From Candidatus Moranbacteria bacterium UBA1302 (GTDB lineage: Bacteria > Patescibacteriota > Minisyncoccia > Moranbacterales > UBA1568), in assembly GCA_002307715.1 (NCBI GenBank), contig DBUA01000012.1, forward strand, positions 1 to 22,232: 22,232 bases of DNA, written 5' to 3'. Shown piece after piece: positions 7,561 to 15,576 of this stretch. The notes under the pieces were generated by a model. That model worked only from the letters and a program-made list of their open reading frames with translations, was not told where the DNA came from and made no database searches. Made by a program: the position numbers and the translations under genes. Each line of letters opens with the position of its first letter. The first letter of the stretch is position 1.

Positions 7561-8220
7561 ATGCTCTATCATCCATTCATTAATTTTATGGTTGAGCAAG
7601 GGGTGCCGCTTCAAACCATAGCGCTCCTACTCATGCTACCCGTTGTCGCAACAATGGTTGCTTTTTTTCGACAGGTCATCGGCATTAAAGCATTCGGCAT
7701 CTATACACCATCAATCATCACTTTCGCACTCATAGCTTTCGACCCGAACGGTCTCAAATATGGAATCGCCATATTCATATCCGTTATTCTCGTAGGCATG
7801 ATTTCACGCTACATTCTCAAACGGTTTCGCATCCTCTATCTTCCCCGCGTCGCGATGACACTCTCAATCGTATCGCTATCTATCTTAAGCATACTCGTTT
7901 TTGGAGGCATACAACACCGCACCGGTTTAGCAAGCGTCGACATATTCCCCTTGCTTATCATGATCACAATCGCCGAAAAATTCGTCGCAACCCAAATCGA
8001 AAAAGGCAACCGCATGGCATTCATACTTGCCGTAGAAACTCTCGGCATATCGCTTGTCGGTTATTTCCTCATTCGTTGGGACGGACTTATTCTTTTCGTT
8101 CTGCGTTTTCCGTGGGTTGTCCTTCTGACCTTCGTTATCAATTTCTCACTCGGAAAATGGACTGGTCTCAGAATCGCGGAATACATCCGATTCCGAAAGA
8201 TCTTCAAGTATATACAATAA
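7561..8220 (+). CDS. Seven-helix membrane protein, 7TM-transglutaminase-associated type
   Basis: 219 residues with seven hydrophobic segments at about 18-40, 47-62, 66-88, 97-118, 127-147, 153-173 and 177-199. The pattern and the position directly before a RimK-related ligase match the 7TM module (Pfam 7TM_transglut type) that in proteobacteria is usually fused to an inactive transglutaminase-like domain. Here that extracytoplasmic domain is absent. The loop GIKAFGIYTPSIITFAL is characteristic in my recollection of the family. The next gene starts 7 bases downstream, so they form an operon. The role is unknown; a membrane anchor or transporter for a peptide-modification system is inferred. 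Confidence 0.7.
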   Translation: MLYHPFINFMVEQGVPLQTIALLLMLPVVATMVAFFRQVIGIKAFGIYTPSIITFALIAFDPNGLKYGIAIFISVILVGMISRYILKRFRILYLPRVAMTLSIVSLSILSILVFGGIQHRTGLASVDIFPLLIMITIAEKFVATQIEKGNRMAFILAVETLGISLVGYFLIRWDGLILFVLRFPWVVLLTFVINFSLGKWTGLRIAEYIRFRKIFKYIQ

Positions 8221-8227
8221 AAATCGT

Positions 8228-9634
8228 ATGCTTGATTTCATCCGAAAAAGCCACGGGCTACTCGGCATGAACGCGCGGAATCTCGAATATATCCGCCCGC
8301 TCAATCGCAAAAAAAACCGTGAACTTGCTGACAATAAGCTTCTTTGCAAACGAACCTTGAAGAAGGCTGGGTTAGGCGTTCCAAAATTGATAGCTTGCAT
8401 TCGAACGCACGATGAACTTGAGTCATTCGATTGGACAACGCTTCCTGGCAGTTTCGCGCTCAAACCGAATCGCGGATTCGGTGGCGAAGGGATCCTCGTG
8501 GTTTACGCCCGCAAAAAAGGACGCCCAGACACATGGATCAAAGCAGACGGGTCAACGATAGCCATAGACGATATCAAGACACATATTCGAAATATCCTTG
8601 ACGGATCATTCTCGCTCGCCAATATTCCCGATATCGCCTTCTTTGAAGAACGTTTAACGTTGCTCAAGACATTCAAGCCTTATGCCTACAAGGGCATACC
8701 GGATATACGAGTCATCGTTTTCAACCGCGTCCCGGTCATGGCGATGCTCCGTCTGCCTACTCAAGCCTCCAGTGGCAAGGCTAATCTTCAGCAAGGAGCA
8801 ATCGGTGTCGGTATCGATATGGCGACGGGCACAACAACGACAGCTATTCTTGGCAAAGGTCACATCATCGAATATATTCCAGGAACACGGCTCGCACTTT
8901 CAGGAATCAAGATACCTTACTGGAAAGAAGTCCTCAAAATGTCTGTGGTTGCGCAAGAGGTTTCCGGTCTCGGTTTTCTCGGTGCAGACATCGCTATCGA
9001 TCGTGAACGCGGTCCCGTCATACTCGAACTAAATGCTCGGCCCGGACTTTCCATTCAGCTCGCAAATCTCTCCGGACTCAAAGACCGTCTTAAGCGCGTT
9101 TCTGGGCTCAAAATCAAGACAACTGAACGTGGTATTCGTGTCGGCCAGAACCTCTTCGGTGGCGAGATCGAAGAAGCGGTCGAGGAACTCTCTGGCAAGC
9201 GTGTCATCGGCTCCGTCGAGAAAGTGAAGCTCATCGGCAAGGATGGCAAAGAAATCGAAGTCGAAGCGAAGATCGACACCGGTGCCGACTCCACCTCCAT
9301 CGACACCGAACTCGCCCGCGAACTCGGCTTCGGCAGCGCTGTGGAAGGGTTCAAAAGCGTCATTGCTCCAGAAGATATTTCCCCTGAGCGCGAATCAGAA
9401 ATCAAGAAAACACTGTTCGAAAAACACAAGGATTCTATTCCGGATCTGGCCGGCATCTCCGTGGTCTTTTCTTCACATGGCGCATCCATCAGACCGGTAA
9501 TAAAGATCCCCTTCATAATGGATGAAACAGAAGTTCTCGCTTCCTGCAACATAACCGATAGGTCCTCCCTCAATTACCCGATCATCATAGGAAGGAAAAA
9601 CTTAGGGAGATTTCTTGTCGACGTAACCAAATAA
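8228..9634 (+). CDS. RimK-related ATP-grasp ligase fused to a RimB-like retropepsin protease
   Basis: 468 residues in two parts. Residues 1-295 form an ATP-grasp amidoligase of the alpha-L-glutamate-ligase-like type: ALKPNRGFGGEG (77-88, ATP-binding Lys79 and Gly-rich loop), FFEE (138-141), DIRVIV (159-164) and ILELNARPG (265-273, metal-binding Glu267 and Asn269). Such enzymes add amino acids, often glutamate, to a carboxylate. After a linker (296-325), residues 326-468 resemble the RimB/Zn_protease family of retropepsin-like proteases: AKIDTGADSTS with Asp350, then IKIPF and DRSSLNYPIIIGRKNLGRFLVD. In the Pseudomonas Rim system ligase and protease are separate proteins that modify ribosomal protein S6; here they are one chain. 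The substrate is unknown. The linker and protease start (9161-9345) are more GC-rich than the surroundings. Confidence 0.85.
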   Translation: MLDFIRKSHGLLGMNARNLEYIRPLNRKKNRELADNKLLCKRTLKKAGLGVPKLIACIRTHDELESFDWTTLPGSFALKPNRGFGGEGILVVYARKKGRPDTWIKADGSTIAIDDIKTHIRNILDGSFSLANIPDIAFFEERLTLLKTFKPYAYKGIPDIRVIVFNRVPVMAMLRLPTQASSGKANLQQGAIGVGIDMATGTTTTAILGKGHIIEYIPGTRLALSGIKIPYWKEVLKMSVVAQEVSGLGFLGADIAIDRERGPVILELNARPGLSIQLANLSGLKDRLKRVSGLKIKTTERGIRVGQNLFGGEIEEAVEELSGKRVIGSVEKVKLIGKDGKEIEVEAKIDTGADSTSIDTELARELGFGSAVEGFKSVIAPEDISPERESEIKKTLFEKHKDSIPDLAGISVVFSSHGASIRPVIKIPFIMDETEVLASCNITDRSSLNYPIIIGRKNLGRFLVDVTK

Positions 9635-9646
9635 TAACCATATATT

Positions 9647-10618
9647 ATGGCCGGAAAAAATATCGTTATCATCTACGGCGGAGATGATTGGTCCGTCGAG
9701 ACTCCCTTCAAGGATTCTCCGGAAACGGGAAGATCCTTTGAGGATTTCTACGCATACGCCAAGCAGCGCGGAATATCAACGTACCGGGCAAGCATCGACT
9801 GGTACGATGATACGTCAGGGACATTCTTGAAAGCGTGGACTTTTGATGAGAACACCTGGGTACACATCGAGCAGCCAGTCCGGCCTGATGTCGTATTCGA
9901 TAAGACTGCCGGCAAACGTGACTACGCACTCTTCGACACCAAGCGCTCAATGCTTGAAAAATTCCCCGTAGTGAATTCTCCTCTTTTCAGGACACAGTTC
10001 GACAACAAACTCTCACAATACCTCGCCTTCTCGGATTTCATGCCGGTGTCCTTCCTCACCGAAGATGATGTTCAACTCGCTGCCACCTTCGAAAAGATCC
10101 GCACCGAAAAAGTCGTCATGAAAGAAGTCTACGGGTCCGGAGGCAAAGAAGTCACTATTGGGGGGAAATCCCTCACCACTAAAGGAACCCTTACCTACCC
10201 GCTCCTTGTCCAAGAATTCGTAGAAACAGCTGGGATACCCAGATTCTCAAACCCTGGAGATATCGCCGATCTCCGCCTCGTATATGTTTCCGGAAAGCTA
10301 GTCTACGCACTCTCTCGGATAGCGAAACGCGGATCACTCTTTACAAATTTTCATCAAGGCGCCTCAGCAGTCCTTGTACCGGCAGATAAGATCCCAGAAG
10401 CCGCCCTCCAAGCAGCGGAAGGAATCAACAAAAAGCTCTCCTTATTCGACAACATAAACTACTCTCTCGATTTCATGTTTGACACGGATGGCTGCCCAGT
10501 ATTCATTGAAATGAACACGACGCCAGGATTCGACTTACTCCGGATAGTCGGCACACCTGAGATAAAAGAACGCTACTATTCGGAACTGCTTGATTCATTC
10601 TTCAAAAAAAACGCATGA
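9647..10618 (+). CDS. Second ATP-grasp (RimK/glutathione-synthetase-like) ligase
   Basis: 323 residues, a single ATP-grasp enzyme. The N-terminal preATP-grasp part (1-115) contains VRPDVVFDKT (78-87). The ATP-binding part has VVMKEVYGSGGKEV (156-169, Lys159), LLVQEFV (186-192), DLRLVYVSGKLVYALSR (208-224) and the metal-binding VFIEMNTTPGFDL (285-297, Glu288 and Asn290). Catalytic residues look complete, so it is probably an active carboxylate-amine ligase of unknown substrate. It is distinct in sequence from the ligase half of the upstream fusion, so it is unlikely to be a recent duplicate. It starts 12 bases after that gene; its stop overlaps the next start by 4 bases (ATGA), implying translational coupling. 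Confidence 0.85.
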   Translation: MAGKNIVIIYGGDDWSVETPFKDSPETGRSFEDFYAYAKQRGISTYRASIDWYDDTSGTFLKAWTFDENTWVHIEQPVRPDVVFDKTAGKRDYALFDTKRSMLEKFPVVNSPLFRTQFDNKLSQYLAFSDFMPVSFLTEDDVQLAATFEKIRTEKVVMKEVYGSGGKEVTIGGKSLTTKGTLTYPLLVQEFVETAGIPRFSNPGDIADLRLVYVSGKLVYALSRIAKRGSLFTNFHQGASAVLVPADKIPEAALQAAEGINKKLSLFDNINYSLDFMFDTDGCPVFIEMNTTPGFDLLRIVGTPEIKERYYSELLDSFFKKNA

Positions 10619-11631
10619 GAGTCGCTTTCGTATCGCCTCCCTTTGGTCAGACTGGGGGACCAGAACTCACCACCTCCCAACTTGCGGATGCTCTCGTAGC
10701 ATGTGGCGTCGATGTCACGCTCTTCGCCCCGGGAGATTTCAAAACAAAAGCGCGGCTTATCCCGACGCTTGAAAAAAGCATCTGGAACGACTCCGAGTTC
10801 CATTCGATGAGCGAACAGGCGCGGCACAACATCATCGTTTCAAGCCAAGTAAAGGTCTTGGGGTACCAGAAAGAATTCGATCTCGTCCATATATCATCGC
10901 AACGATACGGTTACGCCACCGCGGAAAATCTCTCCATCCCATCCGTCATCACGCTCCATAACCACATGAAGCCGAGCGACTATGCTCTCCTCAAAGAATC
11001 CGGAGCCATAACCGTAGCGCTCACTGAAATCCAACGCTCAAAGATGGGAGCCGACCACTGCATCTACCCTGGTATCCCACTAGAAAGCATCATGCCATCT
11101 TATCAATCCGGGAAAGGGCTTGTCACTATAGGAAGGATTACCGATCAAAAAGGCATCCATACCGCCATCGCCATAGCGAAAAAAGCGGAAAAGCCGCTCA
11201 CTATCGTCGGTCGCATCGGAACCTCTTCAGAGCGCCAAGCCTACTATGAACAGGAGATCGCGCCGCATATCAATGGGGATATACGGCTAGTTGAACGCAT
11301 GGATTATGAGGAACTCCTCGCGCTCATCGCTTCTTCAGAAGCACTCCTCTTCCCTATAGCGCGCCCGGAAACATTTGGGAGAGTCTCTATCGAGGCGCTC
11401 GCGTGCGGCACGCCGGTCATCGGGACACTTGTCGATCCGCTTCCTGAACTTCTCACAGACACGAGGGTGTCCTTCCTTTCAGATGATATCGACGCGCTTG
11501 CCGAAGCCGCGAAACATCCGGAACGCTTCGATCGGCACAGATGCCGGGAGTACGCGGAAGAACACTTCGATATCTCTACAACAGCAGAAAAACATATCTC
11601 GCTCTACGAGAAAATTCTTAAAGATCGCTAG
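10615..11631 (+). CDS. Family 4-type glycosyltransferase
   Basis: 338 residues with a GT-B fold. The N-terminus MRVAFVSPPFGQTGGPE carries the Gly-rich acceptor loop of GT4 enzymes. The C-terminal donor-binding half has TIGRITDQKGI (171-181, Arg174 and Lys179) and the EX7E motif PETFGRVSIE (251-260, Glu252 and Glu260), followed by ALACGTPVIG. Such enzymes transfer a sugar from a nucleotide-sugar with retention. The acceptor is unknown. Its overlap with the ATP-grasp gene suggests it works in the same pathway, for example glycosylating the product or a surface glycan. Confidence 0.88.
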   Translation: MRVAFVSPPFGQTGGPELTTSQLADALVACGVDVTLFAPGDFKTKARLIPTLEKSIWNDSEFHSMSEQARHNIIVSSQVKVLGYQKEFDLVHISSQRYGYATAENLSIPSVITLHNHMKPSDYALLKESGAITVALTEIQRSKMGADHCIYPGIPLESIMPSYQSGKGLVTIGRITDQKGIHTAIAIAKKAEKPLTIVGRIGTSSERQAYYEQEIAPHINGDIRLVERMDYEELLALIASSEALLFPIARPETFGRVSIEALACGTPVIGTLVDPLPELLTDTRVSFLSDDIDALAEAAKHPERFDRHRCREYAEEHFDISTTAEKHISLYEKILKDR

Positions 11632-11655
11632 CGCTGAGCGCCTCCTCCGAGTGGT

Positions 11656-12132
11656 ATGCACCCGACTATGGAAACTCTCACCATCATTTCGCTCCGAACT
11701 GTCCAGCGGAAAACATTCCACGATGTGGAACGCTTCCATAACAGCCACTTTACCCGCTCCTTACGGACAGCGGGGTGGCTCAGCGAATTTTCCGCTGACA
11801 TAAGCCGATTTCCTCGTGGATTCATCGCATTCTCCGGCAATCGTCCTGTTGGGTTCGTCATAGGAAGAACCGTTCTCGACGATACGAGCAACTTCAACCT
11901 CGTTTCGCTTCTCGTTCATCCCGATTTCCGCGGCAAAGGACTCGCAGGCACCCTCATGAAGAAATTCCTCTCATCAGCCCGCCGCCTCAAGAGTGTCAAA
12001 AAGATCACGCTCCACTTCAGGGAAGGCAATGAGCTCGAAAAGCTCTACGCCAAATACGGATTCTCATTGATTGACAGCGATGGATCATACTCCGATGGCG
12101 AAAATCGCATCCTTATGGAAATGCCGCTCTAA
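11656..12132 (+). CDS. GNAT-family N-acetyltransferase
   Basis: 158 residues. The acetyl-CoA binding core is clear: LVSLLVHPDFRGKGLAGTLMKKF (82-104), where R92-G-K-G-L-A is the R/Q-x-x-G-x-G/A loop, followed by a strand (KKITLHFREGN) and KLYAKYGFSLID. GNAT enzymes transfer an acyl group to an amine; the substrate is unknown. ATGs at 11656 and 11668 are both possible; the first is chosen because nothing separates them. It lies 24 bases after the glycosyltransferase and ends the five-gene run. Confidence 0.87.
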   Translation: MHPTMETLTIISLRTVQRKTFHDVERFHNSHFTRSLRTAGWLSEFSADISRFPRGFIAFSGNRPVGFVIGRTVLDDTSNFNLVSLLVHPDFRGKGLAGTLMKKFLSSARRLKSVKKITLHFREGNELEKLYAKYGFSLIDSDGSYSDGENRILMEMPL

Positions 12133-12186
12133 AAACACAAGCTTCTCCTCATCTACGCTTACTGAGGAACTACTCTCATCACGTTA

Positions 12187-12206
12187 TGCTATACTTCATT
12201 ATAGCA
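12187..12206 (+). promoter_or_regulatory. Extended -10 promoter with an overlapping inverted repeat
   Basis: TGCTATACT (12187-12195) is an extended -10 (TGn plus TATACT). The same bases form one arm of a 7-bp perfect inverted repeat, TGCTATA (12187-12193) and TATAGCA (12200-12206), 6 bases apart. A dimeric repressor site over the -10 is possible but unproven. Confidence 0.45.
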
Positions 12207-12219
12207 AAGTTTTTTGTTT

Positions 12220-12654
12220 ATGTTCGAAGCACCCAATTCCCACAAAGAATCAGTGTCGGGGCAGCCGCTTGATGCCAAGTGGTATTCTCGTTTTGAAAAA
12301 ATCGGCTCCTTCCAATCATACGAATACTTCCACGGAGACAAGAAAGAGCGCGAGAAGCAGCGAGAAGTCTTCATTTCCGGGCAAGAAGAAAATCCCACTC
12401 TCGACTACCCAGACCTCAACCACGAAAAAATATCTTCGCTGGAAAGCGAACTCTTTACCCTCAAGAAAGATATCCTCTCCGAAGAAGGCAACGAAGTGGT
12501 GCGGCAGGTCTACCGTTGGAAAATAAACGAGAAGCTCGCCGAAGTGCGCCTTCTTAAATCGGCCGCCTATGGGGACATGCGCCGATTCCGACGCTATTCC
12601 GAATTCATCTACGGCAATCCCTCTCAAGAAATTGGACTCAAGAATCCACACTGA
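12220..12654 (+). pseudogene. Probable 5' remnant of a DUF1704 (tyrosine carboxypeptidase-like) gene
   Basis: 144 residues from the ATG at 12220, charged and mostly helical. The segments ENPTLDYPDL, ESELFTLKKDIL and NEVVRQVYRWKINEKLAEVRLLKSAAYGDMRRF (read as separate motifs) resemble, from memory, the N-terminal part of DUF1704 proteins, a family that includes the MATCAP tyrosine carboxypeptidases. Those proteins run to several hundred residues and carry an HExxxH-type metal site; neither that nor the rest is here. The reading stops at 12654, already overlapping the 3' end of the convergent penicillin-binding protein gene by 17 bases, so the remainder seems to have been lost. It could instead be a genuine short protein, since it has its own promoter and no internal stop. 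Confidence 0.5.
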
Positions 12655-15211
12655 CCGATTCTTGATCAGAAGATGTGTTCCCATTATCATCCACGACCTT
12701 CACTTTGACAGTGATCGACGACCCGCTTTTGCTGTCCGGGACATCATAAGAACACGATTCTGAATCACCAGAGCATGCCTGGTCCCCATCAACATAAAAC
12801 GTAATAGTCTTCACACCATAGGGAGCATCTACTTTTGCCTTCAAAGTCACACTTCCCGTAGACACGCTGCTCGGCAAAGAAAGACTCACGTCCGGCTGAT
12901 ATTTTTTGAAATCATTTTCACTGCATTCGTCTTCTGGCGGAGCGTCGGTTATTTTTCCTTTCTGCTTATTATCCTTGTACCATTTTTTTACTCCCTCTTC
13001 CCAATTCTTATATTGAGAATCATCTTCCGGATGTTCAGGAATATCCCCTCGCGGATCATCACGATTCACATAGTAAAGGATGCTATGGATATTCAGAAAA
13101 TCTTTTTTCTCAGACTTTCCATCAGGACAATATTTATTCGCGATACAATAATCGCCCTTATTCCCCGGGATAGCACATACTTTCAGATTTTCCTTCTGTT
13201 CAAGCTCACCGTTTAGCATCGGCTTATCAGTCTTACCGTCACCATCACCGATCTCATCATCAGGATTATACTTCGGAAATTCTTCCGTCGGATAATTCGT
13301 TAATACCGTATCAAGAAACTCCCGCCAAATAGGTGCGGCGACATTGACACCATCCGATCCAGTCACCATGGATGAATTATCATTATTTCCAGCCCACACT
13401 CCGACGGCAAGCGATGGTGTATAACCCATAGTCCATCCATCACGAAACCCGTTCGTAGTTCCTGTTTTTGCCACTACTTGTCTCGTATCAAACCGTAACG
13501 GACTATTTTCTCCAAATACCCACGCTCGGTTTTCATTATTAGAAAGGATAGAATCCAGCATGGCAACATATTTTTCATCAACCACACGCTCACCAGCATC
13601 CTGCTTATATTCTTCCATCGTTTGCCCTTTAGAATCTTCAATCTTCAGAATAGCTGTCTTATTATGTCGTATACCCCCAGTAGCAAGCGTGGCATATGCG
13701 CTCACATGATCAAGCAATTTCACATCACCACCACCGAGCACGAGAGACAAGCCATAATCATTCTTATTATCCAGCCCAGTGATACCGAGCTTCTTAGCCA
13801 TATCTATCGCATCGTTTACGCCGACGAGATAAAGCATTTTTACAGCCGGAATATTGAGCGATCCTCCGAGCGCTTTCTTTACCTGCACCGGACCATTAAA
13901 CGTCCCAGAATAATTCTGCGGCTTATAATTTTCACCTTCTACTGTACTGAATTCCGTATCGACATCATACAACATGGTCTCTGGAAGATATCCCTTCGTG
14001 AATCCTGTTAAATAGACATACGGTTTAAAAGATGATCCTGGCTGCTGATCAGTGACGGCGATATTTATATTCGGCTCAAATGTACATGATTTTCCAGCTA
14101 TACACCCGGCTGGTTCTACCGCGCCGAAATAATCCTTTGAACCGACCATTGCAAGAATTTGCCCCGTCTTAGGATCAATAGCGACAAGCGCGGCATTAGC
14201 AGCATTCCATTTCTTATTTTTTTCGGCTCCATCAACCACTGCTTTTTCAGCTGCTTGCTGTTTATCCCAATCAAGCGTCGTAATCACTTTATACCCGCCT
14301 TGTTCCACTGCGGCATCTCCATATTTCTGTTGGAGATAATCCTTAATATACATAACAAAATGCGGCGCAGCAATAATATTTTTCTGCGTCTGTATTTTTG
14401 AAAGTGTGTCAGTATTGATAGCATCATTCGCCTGGTCATCAGTGATATAACCAAGCTTTGCCATCTGTCTTAACGCATAATTCTTCCGAGCCACAAGAGC
14501 ATCCCTATGCGATCCATACGGTGAATAATATGCCGTCGCTTGTGGCAATGCAGCAATCAGAGCTGCTTCATCAAGCGTCAATTCTTTAGCTGGCTTACCA
14601 AAAAAAGTCTGTGCGGCAGCTTCAATACCATAAGCATTCGACCCATACGGTATCTCGTTAAGATACATGGCCAATATTTCATCTTTCGAAAATTTTGCCT
14701 CCATTTCAAAAGAAAGTATGACCTCCTTCACTTTTCGCGTCAAAGTCTTTTCGTTTGAAAGAAGTGAATTCTTCACAAACTGCTGCGTAATCGTAGACCC
14801 ACCCTGAGAAACACCAAAGCTTACTATATCCTTGAACACTGCTCGAAGTATAGACGAAAGCTTAATACCGTAATGTGAATAGAAATCCTGATCTTCCAAA
14901 CTTATAGTCGCATATTTAGCGACATCAGGCATATCCGAAAAAGCTATCACCGTACGCTTTTCTTCACCATGGACATCATACAAAAGATGCGTTCCGGTTC
15001 TATCATAAATTTTTGTCGATTCCGCTATGAAACGATCAGTAACGCTCCCCGCACTTGGAAGATCTTTCGCAATATAAGCGAATACGCCTATTATGCTCAC
15101 AAAAACGATACCGACAACTACAATTGATATCCTAAAAAAAAGCTTCCATGAAAGAAACTTCTTTTGTTCCCTTTCTCCGGGTACTCTCCGTTTCTTTTTT
15201 AGAAAAACCAT
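12638..15211 (-). CDS. Class A penicillin-binding protein (PBP1A-like)
   Basis: 857 residues; bifunctional peptidoglycan glycosyltransferase and transpeptidase. A basic N-terminus and one membrane anchor (about 24-48) precede the GT51 domain: SLEDQDFYSHYG (104-115, catalytic Glu106), QGGSTITQQFVKN (136-148), and a second conserved block around MYLNEIPYGSNAYGIEAAAQ (182-201). The transpeptidase has SSFK (Ser393 nucleophile, Lys396), SLN (451-453) and KTGT (582-585). The C-terminal 200 residues carry six cysteines and end in an Ig-like beta domain (VSLSLPSSVSTGSVTLKAKV onward). All active-site motifs are intact. It shares orientation with DUF721, dnaN and dnaA but has its own promoter. Confidence 0.96.
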   Translation of the reverse strand: MVFLKKKRRVPGEREQKKFLSWKLFFRISIVVVGIVFVSIIGVFAYIAKDLPSAGSVTDRFIAESTKIYDRTGTHLLYDVHGEEKRTVIAFSDMPDVAKYATISLEDQDFYSHYGIKLSSILRAVFKDIVSFGVSQGGSTITQQFVKNSLLSNEKTLTRKVKEVILSFEMEAKFSKDEILAMYLNEIPYGSNAYGIEAAAQTFFGKPAKELTLDEAALIAALPQATAYYSPYGSHRDALVARKNYALRQMAKLGYITDDQANDAINTDTLSKIQTQKNIIAAPHFVMYIKDYLQQKYGDAAVEQGGYKVITTLDWDKQQAAEKAVVDGAEKNKKWNAANAALVAIDPKTGQILAMVGSKDYFGAVEPAGCIAGKSCTFEPNINIAVTDQQPGSSFKPYVYLTGFTKGYLPETMLYDVDTEFSTVEGENYKPQNYSGTFNGPVQVKKALGGSLNIPAVKMLYLVGVNDAIDMAKKLGITGLDNKNDYGLSLVLGGGDVKLLDHVSAYATLATGGIRHNKTAILKIEDSKGQTMEEYKQDAGERVVDEKYVAMLDSILSNNENRAWVFGENSPLRFDTRQVVAKTGTTNGFRDGWTMGYTPSLAVGVWAGNNDNSSMVTGSDGVNVAAPIWREFLDTVLTNYPTEEFPKYNPDDEIGDGDGKTDKPMLNGELEQKENLKVCAIPGNKGDYCIANKYCPDGKSEKKDFLNIHSILYYVNRDDPRGDIPEHPEDDSQYKNWEEGVKKWYKDNKQKGKITDAPPEDECSENDFKKYQPDVSLSLPSSVSTGSVTLKAKVDAPYGVKTITFYVDGDQACSGDSESCSYDVPDSKSGSSITVKVKVVDDNGNTSSDQESVSVDS

Positions 15212-15238
15212 ACAAAAAATAAAGACTTGTGTTCCTCA

Positions 15239-15267
15239 TGTATACCACAATCAGAAGAAAAACGGAA
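15239..15267 (-). promoter_or_regulatory. Promoter of the penicillin-binding protein gene
   Basis: On the minus strand TATACA (15244-15239) is preceded by TGG, giving an extended -10, and by a weak TTCCGT (15267-15262) at 17 bp. The 5' leader is about 20 bases and has no Shine-Dalgarno sequence. Confidence 0.5.
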
Positions 15268-15276
15268 GGTAATACA

Positions 15277-15570
15277 TTATTGTTGTTGCGATATTTTCAC
15301 TTCTACAATAGCCTCTGAACCAAGCATTTCATTCATCCTTTTGCGTATATGTTCTCTTTGTAACCATATTTCACTTGACCACAAAGAACTCCTTGGCGCA
15401 AGGAATAGTTTTTTATCTCCATAGAAGTTAGGGATAATATTTTCACCACCTCTCACTCCATATTCTTCTACAATAACTCTTTTACATACAAAAAAGACTG
15501 TTTTTTCATCAAGAACCTCCAATATATCCCCTACTGGCCTCTTAGGAAGCAAGTCTTTCAGAGTTTTCAT
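15277..15570 (-). CDS. DUF721 / DciA-like small protein
   Basis: 97 residues. The core KKLFLAPRSSLWSSEIWLQREHIRKRMNEMLGSEAIVEVKI (here in parts: LFLAPRSSLWSSEIW, then REHIRKRMNEMLG) has the pattern of DUF721, the DciA family. DciA helps load the replicative helicase DnaB in bacteria without DnaC/DnaI. Its place 6 bases downstream of dnaN supports a replication role and matches the common location of DUF721 genes near dnaN or recF. No helicase gene is in the window. The call rests on similarity seen by eye; a distant relative is possible. Confidence 0.65.
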   Translation of the reverse strand: MKTLKDLLPKRPVGDILEVLDEKTVFFVCKRVIVEEYGVRGGENIIPNFYGDKKLFLAPRSSLWSSEIWLQREHIRKRMNEMLGSEAIVEVKISQQQ

Positions 15571-15576
15571 ACGAGA

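Noticed and set aside
9055..9573. 172-codon antisense ORF in the ligase-protease gene
   Set aside because: It is Ser/Pro/Arg-rich low-complexity sequence opposite a well-supported gene.
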